Shown here: positions 21,400-30,619 of the stretch, piece by piece
Numbering within the stretch: the stretch's first letter is position 1
How the letters are laid out: the number at the start of each line of letters is the position of its first letter
NCBI GenBank assembly: GCA_039621445.1
Contig: CP154957.1
Location: 27,884,541 to 27,948,540 of the forward strand
Reading direction: 5' to 3'
Source of the DNA: Euglena gracilis
Taxonomy: Eukaryota > Euglenida > Euglenophyceae > Euglenales
Length of the DNA stretch: 64,000 bases
Made by a program: the position numbers and the translations under genes
Notes under the pieces: generated by a model
The model's input: the letters and a program-made list of their open reading frames with translations, nothing else
Database searches by the model: none
What the model was told of the DNA's origin: nothing

Positions 21400-21965
21400 C
21401 CAAAAGTGGCCCTAAGGTGCTAATATGACTGTTTCAACCATCTAGGACAATGAATTTTGCCATCTAGGGACCAGTGGGGTGGATATCCAAATTTGGTGAA
21501 AATTGGCCCAGATTTGGAAATAGAGTACCGTGCAGCGTGGAAAGATCTGATGAGCACCGCTGGTCGTCTGTTGAAAAGAGCTTTCAATCGAGGGGTAACT
21601 TGGTACCCTAACGTTGCACGCAGCCCGAGATACGCTCGTAATCGTCGGATCGGCCAGAATCTGAGTCGAAATTTGTGGTAATTTTCAGTGATTTTTGGTT
21701 TAAGATGCTGAAAACCCCTTACAGAAACGTTTTTTCTCTTCGAATCGACCACGTGAGGGGTCCTGGGGGCACCAGAGTTGTGAAATTAGGATTCCCAGTG
21801 ACAGAAAATAAGAGCTCCAGGAGGCATGGCTGAATTTGGTGGTGATCGCCAGTCGTCTGATGAAAAGAGCTTTGGATTGAGGGGTGAGTTTGTACCTGGA
21901 CGATTGACACAGCCAGAAATACCCTCGCGATCGCCGGAATTTGGTGAAATGCAAAGTGGCGTGAC
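21400..21965 (-). repeat. Diverged 'GATCGAAAGC'-like repeats
   Basis: AAAAGAGCTTTCAATCGAGGGGTAACT (shown in part) at 21,574 and AAAAGAGCTTTGGATTGAGG at 21,863 are two diverged units about 285 bp apart, each followed by a CTCG(C/T)(A/G)ATCG(T/C)CGGA segment. Open frames here share no known domain. Confidence 0.5.
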
Positions 21966-21967
21966 CA

Positions 21968-22212
21968 TGCTTGTGCTTACCGACCGGGGGGGGGAGGGGG
22001 GGGTGCTATAGGGTGCCTGCCCCTAGCAGGCACACCCCCCCCCCGGGGGATAGGGGTCCGGGCCGGACCCAGAAAATTTTCATTGAAAATGGCCTTTTCC
22101 GGGCTCCCGCCGCCTTCGGCGCCGGGGCCGTAGGGGGGTGCCTGCTAGGGGCAGGCACCCCCCAAAACCCTACCCCCCCGGGGGGGGTCGCACCCGACTA
22201 AGCGCAAGCCTG
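21968..22212. repeat. Inverted-repeat element with GGGTGCCTGCCCC palindromes
   Basis: GCTTGTGCTTA at 21,968 pairs with TAAGCGCAAGC at 22,200. Inside, GTGCCTGCCCCTAGCAGGCAC (22,012-22,032) and GTGCCTGCTAGGGGCAGGCAC (22,138-22,158) are near-palindromes in opposite order, with a GCCGCCTTCGGCG hairpin between them. Non-coding. Confidence 0.65.
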
Positions 22213-22274
22213 GGCGTGACATTGCAGATCAGTGGTCGGAGATTGGTCCTGGGAGTGTCCTTTGACCGAAGGGT

Positions 22275-22410
22275 GGGGACGCCGGTTCTGTCCTGAACCC
22301 GGCGTCTCTAAAACGCCGCTTTAAACAAGGGGTGGCGGACGCCGGTTGTGTCCAAAGCCCGGCGTTCCGGACGCCAGGCTTTGGGCAGAACCGGCGTCCG
22401 CCACCCCCTT
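22275..22410. repeat. CGCCGGTTCTGTCC palindrome array, right
   Basis: Half-sites as at 21,240-21,375. GGGGTGGCGGACGCCGG at about 22,320 pairs with CCGGCGTCCGCCACCCC at about 22,393, a long hairpin. Confidence 0.8.
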
Positions 22411-22820
22411 TTTGTAGTAGAGGAGGAAATTACTAATAATAATAATAATTTCATGTGTAAATTCCTAATTTTGAGTGGCAAATGCCTAATTTTGGGTGTA
22501 AAATCCCATTTTCATGTGGAAAATGCACAATTTTGGCTGGCATGAGTGGCAAATGTATATTTCGGGGTGAAAATTGCTTAATTTCAGCACCTAATGCCTA
22601 AATTTGACGAAATTGACGAAAATTGACGAAAAATGACTTCAAATGGGCAAAAATGCAGCCTTCACCAACGATGAACATGACCTTGAAGGGAGATTGGCGG
22701 CGAAATTGTTTTTGCATTGCAAGGCTGTGGCTCGGGTCATTTTCCTCTGAGTCACACGGCTGGCCGACGGCTGGCCGACGGCGTGCTCCCCCCAAGGTTG
22801 ACAGGTGGTTAGCAAAGGTG
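22411..22820. other. Unassigned sequence with CCTAATTTTG repeats
   Basis: Degenerate AAATGCCTAATTTTG units (22,430-22,620). The segment 22,650-22,792 (AACATGACCTTGAAGGGAG, then CACGGCTGGCCGACGG) matches 30,050-30,160 in reverse orientation, a dispersed repeat. Confidence 0.5.
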
Positions 22821-22821
22821 T

Positions 22822-23794
22822 TTACTGGGAATAAGGAAGGTGGCAACCGGCAGATAGGTCAGTGTCATTTGACAGGTTGGTGTAGAAGCTCCAGACCAAT
22901 TGTTTTGAGATTTCTTTGGGGAGGGTGAGTGACAGTCCTTGCCACACTTCTGCTTCGGTTTGGCACTGAAGCCAACTCTCCCTTTGCCCTAACAAGGCTT
23001 TAAGGAGAGTGGACATCAGAGAACGACCTTGCTGCTCTATGCCGCCAAAGCAGTCAAGCAACAAACGGGGTAAGGCACTGACCTCGCTTTGAACAGGTGG
23101 TGTCATATTTGCGGTGTTTGTCAGCTTCTTGTTTTTCTTGCCAAATCAGAAGTTGTGCAGCGCGGCTCAGAGGGTTGCTTGGGGTTTGTGTGTGACGGAT
23201 GGTGACGTCGATGGCGACCGGGCCCTCAATAGGCGAGGGATGAAGATATCGCCAGGGCGGGAATTGTCATCAGCCCGTTGTTCTTTTTTGGCTTGGAATC
23301 CGGCGCATTGTGCCAAGGAGATGAGGAAGTCTTGGACCACTGCATGTCGCTTGTAAAGGTTGTTGAATTTGCAACAGAACAGGTGATGTCCAGAAACATC
23401 CAATGTTCCTTGGCATTTCAGGCAGAGTGTCTTTCCTGACGAAGCACCCTCTGTGAGCGGCATGCCAACGTTCCAACGCAAAAGGCAGCGAAATTCGGCA
23501 GAAGGCAACAAAGAGCGGGTGCCCATGCTTGGGGTGGCAGCAGCCCAAGCCATGGCATGCGGCTGACATTGGTTGGCAAATCGGACTTGGTCAGTGGGGG
23601 GCAGGGTCCTTGCTAGAACTGTTTGCCATGCCGTGGAAAACTGTCCATTCCACCATTTTTGGGAGGTGTGAGGACTTTGCGCATCTTTCAACAGTGATAG
23701 GTAGTCGACCCATTGCACCAGTGGGGCAACATCACCAAGGATGGCAGTCGCTTCTTGGCTAATGCTTCTTGGAGGCGCACCAAAGTGTTTGAGG
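22822..23794 (-). pseudogene. LINE-like retrotransposon fragment: C-terminal Cys/His and endonuclease-like region (copy 2, 3' part)
   Basis: The frame starting near 23,794 (VQWVDYLSLLKD...) carries a CLKC-HHLFCC Cys/His cluster followed by RHAVVQDFL and RPGDIFI. This layout is known from the C-terminal zinc finger plus restriction-like endonuclease region of R2-type and related LINEs. The frame stops at 23,167 and a second piece continues at 23,106-22,822. It follows directly on the RT fragment at 26,390-27,310 once the 23,795-26,387 insertion is removed. Endonuclease class is inferred from motif order only. Confidence 0.65.
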
Positions 23795-24427
23795 TAAGGT
23801 TGGACGAATACTGTTCATTCAACCTCGTGAACGAATAAAACCGATTAATCTCCCCTATCCGACGAATAGCCGACTATTTTCACCCTTAGAGTTTTCTTTG
23901 CTCCATTCCACCTGTTTAAGAAACATAATATTAATCTATAAATAGCATAATATACATGGTGAATAGATATTATTCACTAAATGCTAAACCAGGTCGTATT
24001 ATATTTATCATTATAACATACCAACCCCCCCCCTCTATTTGTCCCCCCCCCCCTAATTGGCCAGAGCCCAGGTGGCCAATTAGGGGGGGGGGTTACTCAT
24101 TTCAAGGGAAAATGTCTTTATTCGGGTGTTTTACGGGGGTTCGCGACTGTGAAGGACGGGGTCCAGGTGGCCAATTAGGGGGGGTTAGGGGTAACCCCCC
24201 CCTAATTGTCCCCCCCCCCCTAATTGACCAGAAGGGGGGTCCGGGCCACCCGGAGGGAGTAAGGGGGGGCAAGCTCCCCCCCCCCTTACTGTTCCCATGG
24301 GCCATGAACCAACCAACCAAGTTAGACCCAAAAGGCGACCTAAAATGTCAAAATGAAGCTTTTTTGGTTTACATGCTTGAAAATTGCACCTCCACAACAT
24401 CCATTTTGGCATTAGGTTGGATTTTGG

Positions 24428-24590
24428 TGGGATGGAAAGGGCTAGCAAGGAATGGGCACAAGTCGATTGGGCGGTCGGGCCGACTAGTCGGCCCGACTAG
24501 TCGAATCGACTCGCTCCATTTGGGCACGGGTAGTCAAGTGGACTTTGGGCGGTCGGCCCGACTACGTCGGCCCGACCGCCCAACACAGTC
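24428..24590. repeat. GCCGACTAGTCGGC palindrome array, left arm
   Basis: CAAGTCGATTGGGCGGTCGG followed by GGCCGACTAGTCGGCCCGAC and related units; reverse-complement partner at 25,858-26,005. Confidence 0.8.
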
Positions 24591-24654
24591 CTTCCCCCCC
24601 CAATGTGTTTTTTTTTAAGCCCCCCCCCCGTTGAAAAAAAATTCAACCGATTGA

Positions 24655-25205
24655 AGTTTTCACATGTTTCCTTCCATGTTGCCCCTCGATCGAAAGCTCT
24701 TCTCAAGGGCTTTCGACAGATGGCCATAGAATTCAGCCACAATGCACACAGCGCTTATTTTTAGCGATCGTACATTCCAAAATTTGACATATTAATTTGA
24801 GAAATCCCACACTTCAAGCACCATAAAGCATGTCAATCTAAAGCTCTCTCTAAGACCCTTCAAATGATGCCCACAAAACTCAGGCACACTGCACAGGGCT
24901 CTGAAAATTGCCGATCACATGTTCCGACCATTTCGCAAATTCCAAATTCCACTGTTCCCCTGCCATGTTGCCCATGGATTGAAAGCTCTTATCAAGGGCA
25001 ATCAGCAGATGGCCTCATATTTCAGCCACACTGCGTGGTGTTCTTATTTTCTAAGTTCCTCCAAAAATTGCCAAAGGGATTTATGGTACAAAAATACTCC
25101 AATTTCCGGTGAAATACCCCCCCAAAACTGCTCAGATATGATTTTTACGTCTCAGCAAACCATTTTGGACACCTTTTGGCACTTTTCATTTTTTGCCCAC
25201 TAAGT
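24655..25205 (+). repeat. Dispersed repeat family 'GATCGAAAGC', plus-strand copy
   Basis: Co-linear with 12,040-12,595: CGATCGAAAGCTCTTCTCAA, GGGCTTTCGACAGATGGCC, and the end segment CTGCTCAGATATGATT...GGCACTTTTCATTTT. Confidence 0.75.
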
Positions 25206-25214
25206 TAGGGTGGG

Positions 25215-25720
25215 CGTTTTGGCCATCCTTGCCTTGCACACACAAGGGGATTCTTTTATTTTGACCGGGGAGGGGGGGAGGTCCGGGGGGGCGGGAGCCC
25301 CCCCCTGGGAGGAGGCCATAGGCCGACTAAGTTCGCATTTCGGCAATTGGTGTGCGCGCTTCGGCCGTTGTTACCTTTGCACGCACAAGGAGATTTTTGT
25401 TATTTTGCGCGTTTTGGCCATCCTTGCCTTGCACACACAAGGGGATTATGTTATTTTGCGCGTTTTGGCCATCCTTGCCTTGCACACACAAGGGGATTTT
25501 GTTATTTGGCCGGGGGGGGGGGGTCGGGGGGGGGGGGCCTGGGAGGAGGCCGTAGGCCGACTAAGTTCGCATTTCGGCAATTAGTGTGCGCGCTTCGGCT
25601 GTCGTTACCTTTGGACACACAAGGATATTTTGTTATTTTGCGTGTTTTGGCCATCCTTGCCTTGCACACGCAAGGGGATTTGTTATTTTGGCCGGGGTGG
25701 GGGGTCCGGGGGAGTGGGAG
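25215..25720 (+). repeat. Tandem repeat CGTTTTGGCCATCCTTGCCT, then TGCACACACAAGGGGATTTT
   Basis: Five imperfect copies of a ~55-60 bp unit (about 25,215, 25,395, 25,458, 25,645 and a partial), ending in GTTATTTTG, with interspersed AGGCCGTAGGCCGACTAAGT blocks. A piece of the same repeat is at 15,470-15,580. The core CACAAGGGGATTTTGTTATTTT is close to subunit A of the satellite at 51-64 kb. Confidence 0.75.
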
Positions 25721-25857
25721 CCCCCCCTCGCACACAAACGGGGATTCAATCGGGGGTTTCCATTGCTCATTTCCAACGCTGCAGTACGTTTTTGACCGTT
25801 TTTCATGCTGGGGGGGGGGGGCTTAAAAAATAAAACATAGGGGGGGGGGTAATGACT

Positions 25858-26005
25858 GTGTTGGGCGGTCGGTCCGACTAGTCGGCTCGACCGCCCAAAG
25901 TCGGCCCGACTGCGCCCAAAGTCGGACCGACCCTAGTCGATTCGACTGGTCGGGCCGACCGCCCAATCGACTTGCGCCCACACCTTGAGATGAGCCGGAT
26001 GGAAA
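25858..26005. repeat. GCCGACTAGTCGGC palindrome array, right arm
   Basis: Reverse-complement counterpart of 24,428-24,590, with the same CCGCCCAATCGACTTG and flanking GGATGGAAAG/CTTTCCATCC. Confidence 0.8.
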
Positions 26006-26389
26006 GCACCTAAAACCGACCAAAAAAATCCTCTTTTTACCTTGTCCAAGAATCCTTTACAAAAAGTGCTATGACACTGTACTGTTCCTGTCCCCCCAAT
26101 GGGAACAGTAAGGGGGCGGAACAGTAAAGGGGGGGGCATGGTATATGTTATTGTAACTAAACATCTTAAAAAAAAACAAAAAAAACAAAAAAAATCCTTG
26201 TGGCAGGCATATTTTTTGCATGCAATTTGGCTTCTGTGCCCCCAGAATTACCCCTGAATGTTGTGCACCAGTCCAATTTTGTAAGAGGCAAATTCGTTCA
26301 CAACTATTCTTTTTGGACATGAACGATTAATCTTGTTCGAGGGTCCCGAACGAATAATCGACCAGTCGACTAGTCGTCCCAACCTTATA

Positions 26390-27310
26390 TGAGGGCCCTG
26401 GGGAACGTTGAAGGAGTACCAAGTGTTTCGGGCCTCGACGGATGTATTCCACAATGCCAGCAATCCGAGCCGGCAAACAAATGTGTCCTGGATCAGAGAT
26501 GTGAGTTCACCGAGCCGGACGGGGAGACAAATTTGTTCCCATTGTCCGGGGAGCAGGGGCCGCCAGCTATTCCTTCAAAGCAATGCCGGAGGGTCGTACG
26601 GAAAGCTGCACATTCTGGGCGGCCCATGGAAAGAGGTGTAGCACGAAGAAGGTCATTGACTTTGCATGATGTCAGGCAGTATCGTAGAATGGTGAACTGG
26701 AGGTGTGCCCGGGGGAGTCTTGAGAGGGAGGTACACGCCTTCACAACGCCATCCACTCGTTTGCACCAGATCTATCAGGCAAAAGCGTCATCTTCGGGAT
26801 GGCAGAATGGTACACCAAGGACCTTGACCCCGGAGTCCTTCTCCGGGGTCTCCGGAGGGGCTGTCTGGTGGAATGGCGTCCGAAAAACACCCATGGTTGC
26901 CAGCAGAGGTGAAAGAGGGGCCCCATAGGTTGCACTTTGCAAGGTTGAAGGCAAGGCCTCTTTTTCCAGCCTCCATGGAGAGAGTGGACAGTGCTGAGTG
27001 CAGTTGCATGGGGGAACCCAACAGATGTCCATTGTCAAGGTATCAGCCTTGCCATTCCACAGAAGTGGTCAAGTCTTCAAGCATGTCTTGTAGACCTCAT
27101 GCAAAAAGGGCAAGACCACATGGATCCCCTTGCTGTGCTCCTCGGGCGGATAGCAACATCAATTTCCCACAAAAAAGGCGGGAATGTTGGCTAGAGCAGC
27201 TCTCTAACCATGGCAGGGCGGATGGGCATCTGCGGCGAACACTGTCGAGGCACAAAACATGCTGTTGAAGGCGTTTGTGAGGTCAATTTGAAGCAAGCCC
27301 CATCGTTCTT
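26390..27310 (-). pseudogene. LINE-like reverse transcriptase fragment (copy 2, 5' part)
   Basis: Spread over three frames, it aligns with the RT at 38.6-39.8 kb: LLQIDLTNAFNS (palm motif A), AQQGDPCGLALF (motif B), KCNLWGPSF, and LQFTILRYCLTSCKVNDLLR. The catalytic YLDD of the plus-strand copy reads YLDN here (about 27,030), so a catalytic Asp is lost. Stops and frame changes are frequent. The reading order resumes at 23,794 beyond the nested insertion. Confidence 0.8.
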
Positions 27311-27319
27311 CATTTTTAT

Positions 27320-27625
27320 TGTGAAGATCATCAACCATCTGTTTCAGACCCATGGCTGTCAGGCTGCAAGCATTTCTGACACCGACACCCGTTTGCAGGG
27401 GGCACAGGTCCTTACAGGGGGGCGTTTAAAAGCGCAAGGTCCTTAACAAAACAGGATTAAAAGCGTGCGGTTTACCGTTTTGAGTAAAAACCTCATCGGT
27501 TTTGATACGAGTTATTGGTCAGGGAGTTGTGGACCGAATTTGAGATTTAAACCTCAGCGAACTGCAGTTGCTTCCCTCGGGGGCGTTGGCAGGGGGGAGA
27601 AGGGGGTCCAGAGGTCGAGCAGGTG
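27320..27625. other. Unassigned sequence 5' of the LINE fragment
   Basis: Nothing recognised. GGTCCTTACAGGGGG and GGTCCTTAACAAAACAGG (27,410-27,450) form a short direct repeat. Confidence 0.35.
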
Positions 27626-27960
27626 CACAGTGGATTTTGGAATTTGCGAAAAGGGTCGGAACATGCGATCGGCAATTTTCAGAGCGCTATGCATCTAAGG
27701 GCACCAAATGAAAGCTCATGGGGAGAGCTTTCAATTGATATGCCGTATGGCACCTGAGGTGTGGGATTTCACAAATCAAGATGTCAAATTTTGGAATACA
27801 TGATTGCTGAAAAGAAGCGCTGTGTGCATTATTGCTGAATCCTGTGGCCATCTGTCAAAAGCCTTTGAGAAGAGCTTTCGATTGATGGGTAACACGGCAT
27901 CACATTTGTGAAAACTTCAATCGGCCGATCGACATCGCCATTCGCCCAAAGGAGGTCAAA
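27625..27960 (-). repeat. Dispersed repeat family 'GATCGAAAGC', partial minus-strand copy
   Basis: Shares GGAGAGCTTTCAATTGATATG(C)CG and TTTGAGAAGAGCTTTCGATTG with 20,220-20,480; truncated at both ends. Confidence 0.7.
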
Positions 27961-28014
27961 AATGCTCAAAAAGGTTCAAAAATGGGTATTTAGGGCGAAA
28001 TTGGCCTGGATTCC

Positions 28015-28185
28015 TTGAACGCCAGTTCGGGCGTGAAGCCAGAGCCCCTAATCCACGGTTTCAACAACTGTGTCCAGAACGCCGGTTCGGGCGTGAAGCC
28101 GTGTTCCAGAACGCCGGTTCGGGCTGCCGCCCGAACCGGCGTTCTGGTACACGGCTTCACGCCCGAACCGGCGTTCTGGACAAAT
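28015..28185. repeat. GC-rich palindromic array (GTTCGGGCGTGAAGCC type)
   Basis: Six half-sites of CCAGAACGCCGGTTCGGGCG(TGAAGCC) in both directions; the right half (28,105-28,180) folds into a long hairpin around GGGCTGCCGCCCGAACCGGC. Same sites as at 16,970-17,080 and 19,835-19,890. Confidence 0.8.
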
Positions 28186-28505
28186 GGAAAGACTTCATTC
28201 ACTTCCAGGGTTTGGCAGCTTCCACAGCTGGGGTGTTGGTCTGATGACGTGCAAAAAAAATGCGACTTTCTGGGGGGGGAGGAGCATTTTTTTTTGGGCA
28301 GGGAACGGGACCAGCAGTGCAAATTTTGGCAAATGACAAGGGTTTCTGACAGACATTTGACATTAATATGACATTTAGACATTTGTCAGCTGTCAAATAT
28401 TCGCGTTTCTCATTAGGAGTCGCCCGGCTTGAATTAATGTCCGCTCCCCAAACGGTAGCACTTTCTGCGTGTTTTATTTTTTTGGCATATCACATGGCCA
28501 GCAAA
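28186..28505. other. Unassigned sequence
   Basis: No gene recognised. A small TGTCAAAT/ATTTGACA inverted repeat lies near 28,355-28,400. Confidence 0.35.
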
Positions 28506-28509
28506 ACAA

Positions 28510-28750
28510 AGCCCCTGGTGGGGTTCAAGCATTTGCTGGACGAGGAGAGCGACATGGAGAACAACCCAGAAGGCCCATGGTGAAACCCCTGGTGGGTTTC
28601 AAGATTTGAACTACCTCTACCTGAAGTTTCCAGTTTCAAGTTGAAGCCGAGTGCAAGTCAAATCATCAAGTATCAAGAACAATGTCGGGAAACAAGTTAC
28701 AAGGTACAAGGGAAGTCCTGTCCAAGGTGTGAAATGAAGTGGTGGACAGG
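28510..28750 (+). repeat. Dispersed repeat shared with 50,577-50,745
   Basis: Both loci contain CCCCTGGTGGG(G)TTTCAAG(A), TACCTGAAGTTTC, TTCAAGTTGAAGCC, CAAGTCAAATC, then TCAAGTATCAAGAACAAT and GTTACAAGGTACAAGG in the same order. No coding function is evident. Confidence 0.75.
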
Positions 28751-29849
28751 GCTTATCATCCCCTTTTTGCAGATGCTGCAGAACTTCACCATGCTGTGAC
28801 ATTTCTGGTTTGCTACCCGGCTTCTTGGTCTGGTGCTGCCTGGGCTTGGTGGCCCCAGTGGCTTTTTTATGTCAACCTGATGATGTCCATGGATTGGATT
28901 TGGGCTGTGGACTGGATTAAAGCTGCGAACTGTCACTTGTTTCTTTTCTGCTGCCTCAATGCATTGTGAACATTTTTGGGAAGGGGATGTGATCTGTCAA
29001 TTGGCATGGATCTAAATGTTGGATCTTCCATCTGCAGTTTTTTTCCACAGTGGGAGACCAGTTTTGCTCAACTGGGTGGGGGGGGGGAGTTTTGGGCCAC
29101 AGTTATGGGCCACTTTGGGCCTGAGGCGTGCCACAATAAAGGCCACTTTTGGGTGCCACAGTTATCAGCCAGATGGGTGGCACAATTGTGGGCCAATTTT
29201 TGGCCACGTGTGGGGCCACAGTTTTTTGACCATCTGGGTGCCACAGTTTTGGTCTAATTTTTTTGGACAATAACCCCCCCCCTGGCCCAGATTTTTTGTC
29301 CCGGGTCGCCCCCCCCCCCCTGGGCCCAGTTTTTTTTGGTCCCGAAGAGCCCACCAGGCCAGTTTTTTGTACGAGTTGTAGTTTGACCTTGAAATCAAAA
29401 ACCACTACACTCCTTTCCGAGAAGAACCATCGGCGTCCGGATGACTTGATCTCTACGCCGAAGTTGTTTTAAAACGACCGGCACCCCAGGCCACGGGCAG
29501 CAAAAATGCTCTAATGGCCGCGACGCAATCCCGATGACAAAAACCCCGTCAAAAACCCCCTGGATTTCTGACTGACATGGATAAATGTCTGTAAAAAACC
29601 CCTGACAAATGTCCTCCTTTTTGACGACCGCACTGCTGAACGGGACTTTCTGGGAGGGCAAAAAACGAGAGGTTGGGGGGGGCAAAAACAGGGATTTCTG
29701 GGGCAGAACGGAATTTTCTGGGGGGAACGGGACATTCTGGCAAAAACAGGACTTGGTTTGGGGGGGGGGGGCTGAAACGGGACTTTCTGGGAGGGCAAAA
29801 AAAAGCCTTGAATTCGCTCGGCAAATCCTGAGTCCCACGCATGGCCCAA
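28751..29849. other. Unassigned sequence with GGGCCACAGTT and GGGACTTTCTGG repeats
   Basis: 29,090-29,250 is built of degenerate GGGCCAC(AGTTAT) units, and 29,640-29,795 of GGGACTTTCTGG(G)AGGGCAAAAA units. Open frames are artefacts of these repeats. Confidence 0.5.
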
Positions 29850-29948
29850 ATCAATCTTCGTCTGGATGGTGGCGAACTTGCAGGTAATGTTGCAAATGTG
29901 GCGGGCATAACCGTTGCCAATCTGACCAGGGTGGTTCAGAACGATGAC
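29850..29948 (-). pseudogene. EF-1alpha: EF-1alpha downstream exon (possibly degraded)
   Basis: After a TCTTCAG acceptor this exon begins [10 protein letters not shown], the strongly conserved EF-1alpha block that follows FTAQ. It joins the FTAQ exon at 33,307 in phase. It then reads [22 protein letters not shown], about four residues shorter than the usual GYAP-VLDCHT stretch, and after TKID all similarity is lost. The shortening and the missing domain III in this window suggest a pseudogene, though further introns could hide the rest. Confidence 0.7.
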
Positions 29949-30299
29949 CTGAAGATAAGATTGCTTATTTTGCGGAAAAAATAAAATTTTATTTTTCCAA
30001 AAGAAAAATTGCGGAAAAATTGCGGGAAAATTGGAAATATTTCCGAGGGGGAGCACGCCGTCGGCCAGCCGTCGGCCAGCCATGTGACTCACAGGAAAAT
30101 GAGGTCCACATCCTTGTGGTGGTGGATCCCAAACCTCCCTTCAAGGCCATGTTTATTGTTGCTGGAGGTTACATTTTGAGGTTGCATTTGGCACTTTTTG
30201 CATTTTTTGTACATTGTGGCAGTTTTTTTGTTTAAACAATTTTTGTTTTAATTTTAATTTAAACAATTCAACATAAACCAAAAAAAAATCGTCCAAAAT

Positions 30300-30610
30300 G
30301 GGCATTGGACATTCAAAATTAGGGTTTTACCTTTCAAAAATTAGGGCTTTGCACACCATTGGGATGTGCCACTCAAAAATAGGACACGTGCCTCTCAAAA
30401 TGAGGAAATGGCTCACAAAATCGACATTGGCCCCCTCAAAATTAGGAATTTGTTGACTCGAACTTTGGAACCTTCACACCAAATTAGCATTTGCCACCAA
30501 AATAAGGCATTTGCTTCCCAAAATTTCGGAGTTTGCACCCCAAAACTTGGCATTTGCCTCCCAAGATTAGGAGTTGGCACCGAAAAATTAGAAAGTATTA
30601 GAAAGTTTCC
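30300..30610. repeat. Degenerate CAAAATTAGG-ATTTGCAC repeats
   Basis: About a dozen ~25-bp imperfect units of the form (C)AAAATTAGGxATTTGCAC. A similar field follows at 32,030-32,400 beyond the two TA elements. Confidence 0.6.
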
Positions 30611-30619
30611 ACCCCAATA

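Larger units (their letters stand above)
24021..26141. mobile_element. Poly-C-ended element, TA target site (2.1 kb, nested)
   Basis: Starts CCAACCCCCCCC after TA (24,019-24,020) and ends GGGGGGCATGG before TA (26,142-26,143). Its ends resemble those of the element inserted in the chromovirus LTR (CC...CCCC / GGGGCATGG). TACTGTTCCCAT (about 24,287) pairs with ATGGGAACAGTA (about 26,099). It contains other repeats (24,045-24,230, 24,428-24,590, 24,655-25,205, 25,215-25,720, 25,858-26,005) and no recognisable gene. Confidence 0.6.
23795..26387. mobile_element. Composite 2.6-kb insertion with TAAGGTTGG ends, splitting a LINE copy
   Basis: Left end TAAGGTTGGACGAA (23,795) and right end TCGTCCCAACCTTA (to 26,387) are inverted repeats with one indel. 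On the minus strand the flanks read CCTCATA and CCTCAAA, an imperfect 7-bp target duplication. Both sides are parts of one LINE reading order. Subterminal GAACGAATA and CGACTAGTCG units lie inside each end. The size and duplication suit a non-autonomous hAT element, later enlarged by the TA-flanked element at 24,021-26,141. Confidence 0.7.
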
